Virus record (IMG/VR): IMGVR_UViG_3300018080_000342
Location: 1 to 37,600 of that record
Length of the DNA stretch: 37,600 nucleotides
Source of the DNA: a virus
Direction: 5' to 3' (one strand)
Under the pieces are notes generated by a model. That model did not search any database and was not told the origin of the DNA. It worked only from the letters and a program-made list of their open reading frames with translations. Below, piece by piece: positions 29,847 to 36,659 of this stretch. Each line of letters opens with the position of its first letter. Positions within the stretch are counted from its first letter, which is position 1. The position numbers and the translations under genes were made by a program.

Positions 29847-30372
29847 GGTCCGCCAGATCGAGGTCACCGACCCGGAGACGATCCCCGACTACCTGATGGG
29901 CGCGGAACACGTGTGCGCCAAGGACGCGGACGTCACCGTGGAAGGGATGCCGTTGGCCAGGATCCGCGATGGGGCCGTTGTGGCCCTGGGTTGCGACCAC
30001 CCGCGCCACGGGTGTCATCCCAGGTTCCGCGAGGCGTACGCGAAGGTGCGCGAGATCCTGGGGCGGCTGCGGACCGAACAAGATCCGGGGCCGTGTCCCA
30101 AGTGCGATGGCACGGGGTGGCTCAAAAGCAACAGCACCGAGGCGCGACACACCATGCTGATGGCGTTGACGTTTGGGATGTGGCGCGGAGTTGGGTTCAA
30201 ACCACGCGGCTTGCAGCCCGGCAGCGCCGCTGATACAATGGGTTCGCTCCTGGCGGACCAGACGTCCGCCTGTGCCTCTTCCGGCCCGGACGGGATGGCT
30301 GCTCCCGCCCGGGCCATTTTACAAGGCATAGGAACAGGCAAAGGAGAAGACGATGGACAAGGCAATGGTTGA
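29839..30372 (+). CDS. Hypothetical protein with CxxCxGxG motif; 3' end shares DNA with a candidate sRNA
   Basis: 177 residues from GTG 29839, overlapping the previous gene by eight bases. About 25-60 contain C and H residues (EHVCAKD, then ALGCDHPRHGCHPRF). About 92-98 read C-P-K-C-D-G-T-G-W, a zinc-finger half common in phage proteins. After about residue 130 the sequence becomes Gly/Ala/Ser-rich and low in structure. That stretch coincides with a promoter (30211) and two strong hairpins, so the frame may be open only by chance and the protein's true end is uncertain. It overlaps the next gene's start by 20 bases. Confidence 0.55.
   Translation: MGEVRQIEVTDPETIPDYLMGAEHVCAKDADVTVEGMPLARIRDGAVVALGCDHPRHGCHPRFREAYAKVREILGRLRTEQDPGPCPKCDGTGWLKSNSTEARHTMLMALTFGMWRGVGFKPRGLQPGSAADTMGSLLADQTSACASSGPDGMAAPARAILQGIGTGKGEDDGQGNG
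30211..30239 (+). promoter_or_regulatory. Promoter of the candidate small RNA
   Basis: -35 TTGCAG (30211-30216), a 17-base spacer, and -10 TACAAT (30234-30239), inside the 3' part of the 29839 gene. Predicted start near 30246, directly before two stable hairpins. Confidence 0.6.
30246..30322 (+). ncRNA. Candidate phage small RNA or attenuated leader
   Basis: About 75 bases bounded by the promoter at 30211 and a terminator. Hairpin 1: GGCGGAC/GTCCGCC (30252-30270), perfect with a CAGAC loop. Hairpin 2: 30283-30315, twelve pairs with one A/C mismatch, closed by a seven-base loop and followed by ATTTTAC. The 12-base linker between them is single-stranded and pyrimidine-rich (TGTGCCTCTTCC). Alternatively this is a transcription attenuator for the genes from 30353 onward. 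No RNA family was recognised. Confidence 0.5.
30283..30320 (+). terminator. Intrinsic terminator (sRNA or attenuator)
   Basis: GGCCCGG-A-CGGGA pairs with TCCCG-C-CCGGGCC (12 pairs, one mismatch), then ATTTT at 30316-30320. It is among the most stable stem-and-T-tract signals in the window. It stands 33 bases before the ATG at 30353. Confidence 0.65.
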
Positions 30373-30811
30373 CGAACAGGGTTCGGCGCGGGGCGTCCAG
30401 GTGGACGTGACGTGCGCCAACGAGAACAAGGTGGTGGGGCGCATCCAGGTGCCGACCAACGTTGGTGACAAGGGCTTTCTGCTCTCGTCCCGGTCGGTGT
30501 GGTCGGGGTTCCGGCCGCTCCTGGAGGACTACCGGTTGCCCCAGAAGATGCAGGGGGACGGCCAGAATCTCACGTGTCCGCGGTGCCAGGGGTTGCTGTG
30601 CATCTCCGGGCAGACCAAGGCCGCGACGGAAGCCGTCGAGGAGCAACGAGGTGGCGAGGGCGAGCGACTCAGGGAGGCGGCGAGACGACGCGCCCTGGAC
30701 ACGGCGAACCAGATGAAGGAAGGACCCGTGGACGTGCACATGCCCACGGCTGGGATTGACCCGGGGCTGATGCCGATCACCTTGGGCAAGACCAGGATCG
30801 CGGCCGAATGA
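30353..30811 (+). CDS. Hypothetical protein with CxxC cluster
   Basis: 152 residues; AAAGGAG precedes ATG 30353. The N-terminal 70 residues are beta-rich (VQVDVTCANENKVVGRIQVP, then FLLSSRSVWSGFRPL). C-P-R-C-Q-G-L-L-C follows at about 75-83. The next 40 residues are a charged helix (AVEEQRGGEGERLREAARRR). No family recognised; the cysteines suggest a small metal site. It overlaps or abuts the coiled-coil gene downstream. Confidence 0.65.
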   Translation: MDKAMVDEQGSARGVQVDVTCANENKVVGRIQVPTNVGDKGFLLSSRSVWSGFRPLLEDYRLPQKMQGDGQNLTCPRCQGLLCISGQTKAATEAVEEQRGGEGERLREAARRRALDTANQMKEGPVDVHMPTAGIDPGLMPITLGKTRIAAE

Positions 30812-30837
30812 CGGCCGGGGAGAACAAGGGGGACACC

Positions 30838-31137
30838 ATGACCTCCGAGGAAATCCAGGCGGAAAACGCCCGACTCGAGCGCGAGCTCCACGCTGCCCTG
30901 GAGTCCAACGACCGGCTCCAGGCCCAGGTCGCGGCGGCGAACGAGCGATACGAACGCGCCCACGAGAATTGGCGCAACGAACTCGCCAAGATCAAGGCGG
31001 GCGGCGACGCACCCCTGTCTCCAGAGTCCACGGAGGCGCCGTGCATCGAGCTTGAAGTGCCCGGCGTGATCTCGATCCGTCTCACCGGCGACGATGCCCT
31101 CCGCGCCTTCGGCTACAACAAGGACGCTCGGTCCTAG
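30838..31137 (+). CDS. Small coiled-coil protein
   Basis: 99 residues from ATG 30838, five bases after AAGGGGG. ATG 30808 overlaps the previous stop but has no SD; it would add ten residues. Residues 1-60 form a clear coiled coil (AENARLERELHAALESNDRL, then QAQVAAANERYERAHENWRN). The C-terminal 35 residues are beta-like (CIELEVPGVISIRLTGDDAL). No function recognised. A 199-base regulatory gap follows. Confidence 0.65.
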   Translation: MTSEEIQAENARLERELHAALESNDRLQAQVAAANERYERAHENWRNELAKIKAGGDAPLSPESTEAPCIELEVPGVISIRLTGDDALRAFGYNKDARS

Positions 31138-31159
31138 GCGCGACTACTCCGCACAGATT

Positions 31160-31171
31160 TTGTGGCCACAA
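31160..31171. promoter_or_regulatory. Palindromic operator TTGTGGCCACAA (copy 1, before SSB)
   Basis: A perfect 12-base palindrome. It recurs at 37208-37219 before the RuvC-like gene, with the same flanks (TTTGTGGCCACAACT). TATCTT at 31173-31178 could be a -10 box with a degenerate CGCACA -35 (31150-31155), which would place the palindrome in the spacer. The binding protein is unknown. Confidence 0.55.
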
Positions 31172-31177
31172 CTATCT

Positions 31178-31209
31178 TGAGATCCGCCGCGGGTCGGGGT
31201 AGGATCTCA
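31178..31209 (+). repeat. Inverted repeat TGAGATCC / GGATCTCA in the SSB leader
   Basis: TGAGATCC (31178-31185) and GGATCTCA (31202-31209) form an eight-pair stem with a GC-rich 16-base loop. TTGACA at 31213-31218 follows but has no good -10 at normal spacing. No T-run, so it is probably a leader or protein site, not a terminator. Confidence 0.45.
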
Positions 31210-31305
31210 GTGTTGACACCGTTCCTGGGCGGGGCGGATTGACCAACACCGACGCGGAAAGATCCCCCGCCAGGAAGTGCAGTTACGGGCCGAACGGCTC
31301 AAGCA

Positions 31306-31322
31306 CCGGACCTGTGATCCGG
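31306..31322 (+). promoter_or_regulatory. Leader hairpin before the SSB SD
   Basis: CCGGA (31306-31310) pairs with TCCGG (31318-31322), then GGAAGGAG and ATG 31337. It repeats the hairpin-then-SD arrangement seen at other gene starts. Confidence 0.4.
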
Positions 31323-31336
31323 GGAAGGAGATCCGC

Positions 31337-31819
31337 ATGTCACTGAACAAGGCGATCATCATCGGACGGCTCGGGAAGGATCCCGAACTGTCCTACACGC
31401 AGAGCGGCACGGCCAGGTGCCGGTTCTCTGTCGCCACGTCGGAGGTGTACTTCGACCGCAACAACGAGCGCCAGGAGAAGACCGACTGGCACAACGTGGT
31501 GGTGTGGGGCAAGCAGGCCGAGTCCGCCGGGAAGTACCTGGAGAAAGGTCGGGAGGTGTGCGTCGAGGGCAAGATCGAGACGCGCAGCTGGGAGGACCAG
31601 AACACCGGTCAGAAGAAGTGGATCACCGAGATCAAGGCGATGCGTGTGATCTTCCTGGGCGGCGGCAACAAGGGCGGCCAGGGTCGCCAGGGATCTGGTG
31701 ACCAGGGCGGCGGCGGTTACCAGGGCGGCGGCGGACCCAGTGGTGGCGGTGATCAGGGCGGCGGCGGTGGTGGTAACCATGGGGCCGGGGACTACCCGGA
31801 CGACGACATCCCGTTCTAG
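31337..31819 (+). CDS. ssb: Single-stranded DNA-binding protein
   Basis: 160 residues from ATG 31337 (GGAAGGAG SD). An in-frame ATG at 31277 lies in the leader and is rejected. The OB-fold is textbook: LNKAIIIGRLGKDPELSYTQ, FSVATSEVYFD, TDWHNVVVWGKQAESAGKYL, EVCVEGKIETRSWED and KKWITEIKAMRVIFLG. A Gly/Gln-rich linker (about 110-148) is followed by the acidic tip DYPDDDIPF, which recruits replication and repair proteins. It protects single strands made by the DnaB, exonuclease and RecT machinery encoded 9-15 kb upstream. It is separated from them but carries its own leader and operator. Confidence 0.95.
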   Translation: MSLNKAIIIGRLGKDPELSYTQSGTARCRFSVATSEVYFDRNNERQEKTDWHNVVVWGKQAESAGKYLEKGREVCVEGKIETRSWEDQNTGQKKWITEIKAMRVIFLGGGNKGGQGRQGSGDQGGGGYQGGGGPSGGGDQGGGGGGNHGAGDYPDDDIPF

Positions 31820-31828
31820 GTGGGCGCC

Positions 31829-32788
31829 ATGAACGAGCCGCAATACCAGACGATGGAGAACAAGGGGTGGATGGCCCCGTATCTCGCGGACGGCGACTCG
31901 GTGTTCGGTGTCGGCCGCATGGCCTGGTGGATGGACGCCGCACTCACTGGCCAGATCCCGCCGGAGAAGTACAAGGAGATCCAGTTCGTTCACGAGGACA
32001 GTCACGAGGTGCGTGACGGGTTGCCGGTGATCCCCAAGTCCAAGGGCAAGAAGGCTGGGCCGCCGCTGTCGGCGAGCGGCGCCAGAAAGCACCTGGACGA
32101 TCTTGTGGACAGGATGGGCGGCGGCTGGGAGGCCATGATTCACCTGATCGATTGGCTGGCCTGGGGTCTTGGCGTTGGCGAGATGGCCGAGTGCCCGAAG
32201 CCTATGTTTGGCGCCGACTGGAACGAGTTCCTGTACACAGACTTCGAGCTTGGGCGCCTCCAGGCCGCGGACTGCGATGTGCTCGGCGGCGTCCTGTCGG
32301 ATCGCCACGGCAAGGGGTGGAACCCGAATCAGTTTTACCCGACTCCGATCAGCGTGTGCACCATGATGGCGCAGATGACAATGATGGACACGGAACGCCT
32401 GGAAGGGGACGACCGAGATCCCCTGGTCCTGTCTGTCAACGATCCGTGCGTCGGTACCGGACGCATGCTGCTCGCAGCGAGCAACTACTCGATCAACCTG
32501 TCCGGTATGGACATCGACAGGGTGATGGTCGCCGCGTGCGGGATCAACATGGCGCTGTACGCGCCCTGGGCGGTGTACCTGCCGCAACTGGCCCGCAGGC
32601 TTCTTTCGCGGCCGGCGGTGACCAGAGGCAACGCCCTGGCGCAGATCGAGAAGATGGATGAAGCCCGCGTGGAACAGGGGCACCCCGCGGCGACCGACGG
32701 CAAATCGGAGATCAGTTTCAACAGACACGGCCAGGGCGAATTGTTCAGCGTCCCTGGCCAGAAGGGAGATGCAGATGGGACGACGTGA
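31829..32788 (+). CDS. N6-adenine-methyltransferase-like protein lacking the NPPY motif
   Basis: 319 residues from ATG 31829, nine bases after the SSB stop; GTG 31820 is an in-frame alternative. The first 165 residues are a unique domain (MAPYLADGDSVFGVGRMAWW). Then NPNQFYPTPISVCTMMAQMT resembles the region before motif I in type I and other N6 methyltransferases. Motif I follows as DPCVGTGRMLLAA (D205), and GMDIDRVMVAACGINM resembles motif II. No N-P-P-Y/F is seen downstream, where the catalytic motif belongs; only RGNALAQIEKMDEA follows. The adjacent gene carries NPPF, so the two may work as a pair. Confidence 0.7.
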   Translation: MNEPQYQTMENKGWMAPYLADGDSVFGVGRMAWWMDAALTGQIPPEKYKEIQFVHEDSHEVRDGLPVIPKSKGKKAGPPLSASGARKHLDDLVDRMGGGWEAMIHLIDWLAWGLGVGEMAECPKPMFGADWNEFLYTDFELGRLQAADCDVLGGVLSDRHGKGWNPNQFYPTPISVCTMMAQMTMMDTERLEGDDRDPLVLSVNDPCVGTGRMLLAASNYSINLSGMDIDRVMVAACGINMALYAPWAVYLPQLARRLLSRPAVTRGNALAQIEKMDEARVEQGHPAATDGKSEISFNRHGQGELFSVPGQKGDADGTT

Positions 32789-33452
32789 CTTCGATAACTA
32801 CGGCACCCACCCTGGCCTGGCCAGGTGGGCGGTACGGCACGCCATCGAGTTGGCGGCGATCAGCGACAACCATCTGGCCAGGATCCTGGAACCGTGCTGC
32901 GGCGACACGGCGCCTTTCGCGTCGGCCGGCCGCGAGATGGGGCTGCGTCCCCACGGCTACGACGTGCGGCCCGTGGACCCGCCGCTGTGGCGGGACCAGG
33001 GTCCAGATCACCTCTACAGGGAGACATCGGCGGCAGAATTCGACGAGGTGTGGTGGGACCAGCCACGGTTCGACGTGATCGCCACGAATCCGCCGTTCCG
33101 CATCGGGGAGTCGGTGATCCGGCGATCCCTGGAACTGCTGTGCCCCTACGGAGCAGCTGCGTTCCTCACCAAGATGGCGTTCCTTGGCACCCAGGACCGC
33201 AGCAAGCTGTACCTGGAGCGGCCCCCGGCGGAGGTGTGGATCCTCACGGCCCGCCCATCGTTCACCGGGGACGGCAAGACCGACATGGCCCAGGAATACT
33301 GCTTCATCTTCTGGGTCGGCACGGCGCTGGACGAGATGCGCCGCAAGTGGGAGGGCCAGACCAGGATCCACTGGATCGACAACAAGCCCCTCATGACCGA
33401 GGAGGAGGCGAAACAGCGAGTGCGGATCGAGAAGGAGGACGCCGATGGATGA
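32775..33452 (+). CDS. Methyltransferase-like protein with NPPF motif
   Basis: 225 residues from ATG 32775 (GAAGGGAG SD), overlapping the previous gene by 14 bases. ATG 32769 is in frame but too close to the SD. Motif I is ARILEPCCGDTAPFASAGRE (E39 onward), the acidic motif is GYDVRPVDPP, and the catalytic motif is DVIATNPPF (N105). VIRRSLELLCPYGAAAFLTK and VWILTARPSFTGDGKTDMAQ complete a compact Rossmann methyltransferase. The size suits a small phage adenine methyltransferase without its own target domain; the upstream gene could supply recognition. Confidence 0.75.
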   Translation: MGRRDFDNYGTHPGLARWAVRHAIELAAISDNHLARILEPCCGDTAPFASAGREMGLRPHGYDVRPVDPPLWRDQGPDHLYRETSAAEFDEVWWDQPRFDVIATNPPFRIGESVIRRSLELLCPYGAAAFLTKMAFLGTQDRSKLYLERPPAEVWILTARPSFTGDGKTDMAQEYCFIFWVGTALDEMRRKWEGQTRIHWIDNKPLMTEEEAKQRVRIEKEDADG

Positions 33453-33783
33453 CCAGATGACGCTGCCCGAGCTCGATGCGGCGACGCGGGACGACGAGTC
33501 CGACATGGGCAAGGCGTTTCGTCAGTTCCACCGGGACAACCCGTGGGTCTACCGGGAACTGCGGCGCCTGGCCATGGATCTCGTGGACCGTGGGTTCAAG
33601 CACTACGGGATCGCGGGCCTGTTCGAGGTGCTGCGCTGGCACCGTGCGATGGACACCGAGTCCGCGGATCCGTTCAAACTCAACAACAACCACAAACCGT
33701 TCTACTCGCGGATGCTGATGGCCAACGAGCCGCGCCTCGAGGGGTTCTTCTATCTCCGCGCCAGTGAGGCCGACAATGGGTAA
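33445..33783 (+). CDS. Conserved phage protein of unknown function
   Basis: 112 residues; AAGGAGG before ATG 33445, overlapping the methyltransferase by eight bases. The core FRQFHRDNPWVYRELRRLAM, then RGFKHYGIAGLFEVLRWHRA, then FKLNNNHKPFYSRMLMANEP and GFFYLRASE looks like a widespread small phage family with the F-x2-N-P...R-W...L-N-N-x-x-x-x-Y-x-R pattern. I recognise the pattern but know no function. Confidence 0.75.
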   Translation: MDDQMTLPELDAATRDDESDMGKAFRQFHRDNPWVYRELRRLAMDLVDRGFKHYGIAGLFEVLRWHRAMDTESADPFKLNNNHKPFYSRMLMANEPRLEGFFYLRASEADNG

Positions 33784-33970
33784 GCCGACAAAGCACTTCG
33801 CGGAATGGTTCCAGGCGAAGGGCGACCGTGCCTTTGTAGAAATGAAGGAGTCCGACTCAAACAAGACCGCGTTTGCCGAGTTGGAAAGAGTGTGTTGGCG
33901 AGCGTACCAGAGGGGACGTTCATACGGATTCCGCGAGGGTGTCCGTCGGGTGAGGGGGAACGAACGATGA
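33776..33970 (+). CDS. Small basic protein
   Basis: 64 residues from ATG 33776, overlapping the previous gene by eight bases. One continuous charged sequence (KHFAEWFQAKGDRAFVEMKE, then RVCWRAYQRGRSYGFREGVR). No motif recognised. Overlap with both neighbours (ATGA downstream) supports it being real. Confidence 0.55.
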   Translation: MGKPTKHFAEWFQAKGDRAFVEMKESDSNKTAFAELERVCWRAYQRGRSYGFREGVRRVRGNER

Positions 33971-34185
33971 TCTACTTCATTCCACAGAACGGCTTGACGT
34001 CGCGGCGCCCGATCCGGTCCAACTTCTACGTCTACCGACTGCCGGAGCGGTGCCTCGCGAAGTGCGAACTGGCGTGCAACAGGGCCAAACTCGGGAGCGG
34101 TGGCTACCAGCACGACCGCAAGTTCCTGGAGTGGCTGGAGGAGAACGACACCAAATGGGACCAGAGGGAGGGCCTCGATGGGTAA
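33967..34185 (+). CDS. Small hypothetical protein
   Basis: 72 residues; ATG 33967 overlaps the previous stop (ATGA) and GAGGGGG serves as SD. Beta-rich N-terminus (MIYFIPQNGLTSRRPIRSNF) then C-L-A-K-C-E-L-A-C (about 29-37) and a charged helix. Three close cysteines could bind metal. Function unknown. Confidence 0.55.
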   Translation: MIYFIPQNGLTSRRPIRSNFYVYRLPERCLAKCELACNRAKLGSGGYQHDRKFLEWLEENDTKWDQREGLDG

Positions 34186-34600
34186 GAAGATCAAGACGAA
34201 GCCGCACAAGAAGAAGGTACGCGGTCACAGGCAGCACAGGAACCTGGACGCGTGGCACCGGGACCAGATGCGCCGAACCATGCAGGAGCAGGCCCGCCGC
34301 CGTCGGATGACGAGAATTGATAGGGAGTCGGGAGAGGAGTACATCCTCTCACGGTTGGCCCTGCGCGACAAGGACGACCGGGACGAGTACCGGGAGGGCC
34401 TGGACAAGGCCGTCGCCGCCGCCGATCAGACCGTGGAGGACCAGGCCGCAGCGATCCAGGCCTACCTCCAGGAGTGGGTAGACGAGAAGCGGCTCCTGCC
34501 GATCGCGTGTCATCCAAAGCAGAAGCCAGCGTGCAAGGTGTACACGGCGAGCAAGCGGGTCGTGGTCCTGCGCCAGGACGACCCAGACGCGGAGGTGTGA
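34178..34600 (+). CDS. Basic hypothetical protein
   Basis: 140 residues from ATG 34178, with GAGGGAGG upstream inside the previous gene. Residues 1-45 are extremely basic (GKKIKTKPHKKKVRGHRQHR), so nucleic-acid binding is likely. About 50-110 is helical and acidic. The end (CHPKQKPACKVYTASKRVVV) is beta-like with two cysteines. No family recognised. It ends one base before the next gene. Confidence 0.6.
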   Translation: MGKKIKTKPHKKKVRGHRQHRNLDAWHRDQMRRTMQEQARRRRMTRIDRESGEEYILSRLALRDKDDRDEYREGLDKAVAAADQTVEDQAAAIQAYLQEWVDEKRLLPIACHPKQKPACKVYTASKRVVVLRQDDPDAEV

Positions 34601-34601
34601 G

Positions 34602-35042
34602 ATGAATGACACAGGAACAAGCGCGGAGTCTAGGAACCGCTGGAAGCCGGTGCTGCGCGACGGCGTGACCTACTGTTCACCAGGGTGCGGTGGAGGATGC
34701 ACGTGGGAACAGTACCAGGCCGCGTTGAGGGGCGCCGAGGAGTTGGCCGAGTCCCTGGGGGACGGTTGGCGCCCGAAGGTGTGGGAGAACCTGGGGTGGT
34801 TCTACAAGGCCGAGTCGGAGGACGGCACCATGAGCGTCCACCCGCCAACCCATGGCGGCAAAAGCTACACCGCGTTCTTCGAACGGTCGAAGACACCGGA
34901 CATCCAGATGGCCCGTGGCAACTGGTCGGCCAACGGACCGACGCCGCAGGCCGCGATCAATGCTGTCCTCGTGATCGCACGGGACGAGATCGCCACGATC
35001 CAACACGCGATTGCGTCGTTTGAAAGGACAACTGGCCTATGA
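34602..35042 (+). CDS. Conserved phage protein with Cys/Gly-rich start
   Basis: 146 residues; GGAGGTG before ATG 34602. The N-terminal RWKPVLRDGVTYCSPGCGGG, then CTWEQYQAALRGAEELAESL is a compact cluster of three cysteines. A W-x-P-x-V-W-E-N-L-G-W-F-Y block and a Y-T-A-F-F strand follow, then a long helix (AAINAVLVIARDEIATIQHA). I recall similar proteins in other phages but no function. ATGA overlap with the next gene. Confidence 0.65.
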   Translation: MNDTGTSAESRNRWKPVLRDGVTYCSPGCGGGCTWEQYQAALRGAEELAESLGDGWRPKVWENLGWFYKAESEDGTMSVHPPTHGGKSYTAFFERSKTPDIQMARGNWSANGPTPQAAINAVLVIARDEIATIQHAIASFERTTGL

Positions 35043-35269
35043 AAGTGATCATCGAATTCAGCGTGGACAACGCAGCGTTCACCGACGCGGCCCATCTCGG
35101 CGGCGTCGATGGTGTGCGCGAGGAGGTGGGGCACGTGCTCGCAAGGGCCGTGGACACGGCCTCGGCGCACGTCGCGTACCACATGGGGGTCCTGTCCAAG
35201 CGCCAGATCAGCGACGCCCTCCTGGACACCAACGGCAACACCGTCGGGACGGTGAGGATCGAGCAGTGA
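35039..35269 (+). CDS. Small conserved phage protein
   Basis: 76 residues; ATG 35039 overlaps the previous stop. The layout is a strand (KVIIEFSVDNAAF), a helix (GVREEVGHVLARAVDTASAH) and a strand (LLDTNGNTVGTVRIEQ). The closing D-x-N-G-N-x-V-G motif is typical of small phage proteins of unknown role. GTGA overlap with the next gene. Confidence 0.65.
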   Translation: MKVIIEFSVDNAAFTDAAHLGGVDGVREEVGHVLARAVDTASAHVAYHMGVLSKRQISDALLDTNGNTVGTVRIEQ

Positions 35270-36255
35270 CCACACCTCGTGCCAGGATCGACGCGTTGCG
35301 GCGACTCGCCGCCGATCCAGGCGCCACCGAGGCCGAGCGGGAGAACGCCCGTCGGCGGATCGCGGAACACGAGAGGAAGTACGGGGCGGCGCCGCGGCCA
35401 TCTTCGACACGGTCGTCCAGTGGTCACACGTACCGTTCCACAGGGTTCGGCGGCTGGTCGGTCCACTTCTCGTCGGTCATGGACAACTTCGCCGACGCGT
35501 TCTGGCGTGCTGCACAGGAGGGATGGGACTTCAACAGGGCGACCAGGGAGGCCGCGAGCGGGTTCGATCCCATCGACCAAGGCACAAAGTTCCGGGGACG
35601 GAAGCTCAGCGAGTTCGCGGCGTACGTGGCGGGCCGGTGGGCGACCCACTCCGCGCCTCCGGGGCCGTTCGGTCGCGTGGCACACGTGATCCCAAAGGGG
35701 CCGTTCGACGACGTGGCGACGTTCACGTGGCCGTGTCCCCACTGCGGCACACGGGTCCAGTACACGATCAGCTGGAAGGAGGCTGGCTACGCCGCCCAGG
35801 AGCCAGCCGCGATGGAGACGTTGCTGGATCGCCTGTTCGCCATGTGGGACGGCAAGTCGGACAACAGGTGCGAGAGTTGTCGCGCTCGAGCTCGCGGCGG
35901 TCCCGAGTACGACAGGACTAGGATGCCGAACCAGCGAGACGTGGACTGGTTCATCGAGGACGCGGAACGGCGGCGAGCGCGGCGACGGCCCGGTCCATAC
36001 GGTCACGTGCTACTGCGGTCGGCGACCAGGGACGTGATCGCTGGCGGCACCCTGTTCAACTGGCAGTGTCCGATCTGCGGCCGTCCCGTCGCGTTCAGGA
36101 TCGGCGACAATCTCATGTACAAGGCAGGTGACAACAAGCGATTCAGGAACCGCCTGTCCACGGTCCTGGCGGACCACATGGACGGCTATTTAGACAACAG
36201 GTGCACCCAGTGCCAGCGCACGGGACAGCGCCGCAAACCAACGGAGGAAGGATGA
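35266..36255 (+). CDS. Protein with DUF2786-like N-terminus and two zinc ribbons
   Basis: 329 residues from GTG 35266 (GTGA). The N-terminal helix pair (ARIDALRRLAADPGATEAER, then RRRIAEHERKYG) resembles DUF2786. The central part has aromatic-rich repeats (WSVHFSSVMDNFADAFWRAA). Zinc ribbon 1 is C-P-H-C-G ... C-E-S-C (about 160-206) and ribbon 2 is C-P-I-C-G ... C-T-Q-C (about 269-318). Between them is a very basic ERRRARRRPG stretch. Two ribbons on a basic scaffold suggest nucleic-acid binding; no catalytic residues were seen. Confidence 0.65.
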   Translation: MTTPRARIDALRRLAADPGATEAERENARRRIAEHERKYGAAPRPSSTRSSSGHTYRSTGFGGWSVHFSSVMDNFADAFWRAAQEGWDFNRATREAASGFDPIDQGTKFRGRKLSEFAAYVAGRWATHSAPPGPFGRVAHVIPKGPFDDVATFTWPCPHCGTRVQYTISWKEAGYAAQEPAAMETLLDRLFAMWDGKSDNRCESCRARARGGPEYDRTRMPNQRDVDWFIEDAERRRARRRPGPYGHVLLRSATRDVIAGGTLFNWQCPICGRPVAFRIGDNLMYKAGDNKRFRNRLSTVLADHMDGYLDNRCTQCQRTGQRRKPTEEG

Positions 36256-36659
36256 CCAGAACAGAGACAGTGGCGGCGATCATCGAGGCCGAGTCCCAGT
36301 GCGTGGACAAGGAGATCGTGATCTTCAAGTGGCTCCGCACGTGCGATGGATACCGGGAGCGGGTGTTCGCTGCGGCGAAGATCGCCCAGGCCGTCGCCGG
36401 CGGCAAGTACAAGGCCGGGGACTTGGTCACTGTGGGATACAACTCCCACGCCGACAAGATCCTGATGGCCGCGCCCGGACGCGGCAGGATCGTGGCCAAG
36501 GTGCAAATGGAGGCCGACGACGCCACGAAGGTGGTGGAGCGCCTGGGGTGGCGCGTGGTCAAGACCGCGATCCCCGACGACGCGCCGCCGACCTATCTCC
36601 AGAACCCGTACCAGTGGATCCTGGACAACGAGTCCACGTGCCAGGAGGCGGCGAGATGA
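36252..36659 (+). CDS. Hypothetical protein
   Basis: 135 residues; GGAGGAAG before ATG 36252, which overlaps the previous stop. Helical start (VAAIIEAESQCVDKEIVIFK, then ERVFAAAKIAQAVAGGKYKA), then strands (DLVTVGYNSHADKILMAAPG, RIVAKVQMEADDATKVVERL). No family recognised. It overlaps the ASCH-like gene by four bases. Confidence 0.65.
   Translation: MTRTETVAAIIEAESQCVDKEIVIFKWLRTCDGYRERVFAAAKIAQAVAGGKYKAGDLVTVGYNSHADKILMAAPGRGRIVAKVQMEADDATKVVERLGWRVVKTAIPDDAPPTYLQNPYQWILDNESTCQEAAR

Noticed and set aside
30246-30322. tRNA gene
   Set aside because: Two stems are present but there is no acceptor stem, anticodon arm or T-arm consensus; the second stem ends in a T-run like a terminator.
31213-31241. 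TTGACA at 31213 as the SSB promoter
   Set aside because: No acceptable -10 hexamer follows at 16-18 bases (GGATTG or GATTGA only), so it is mentioned but not called.
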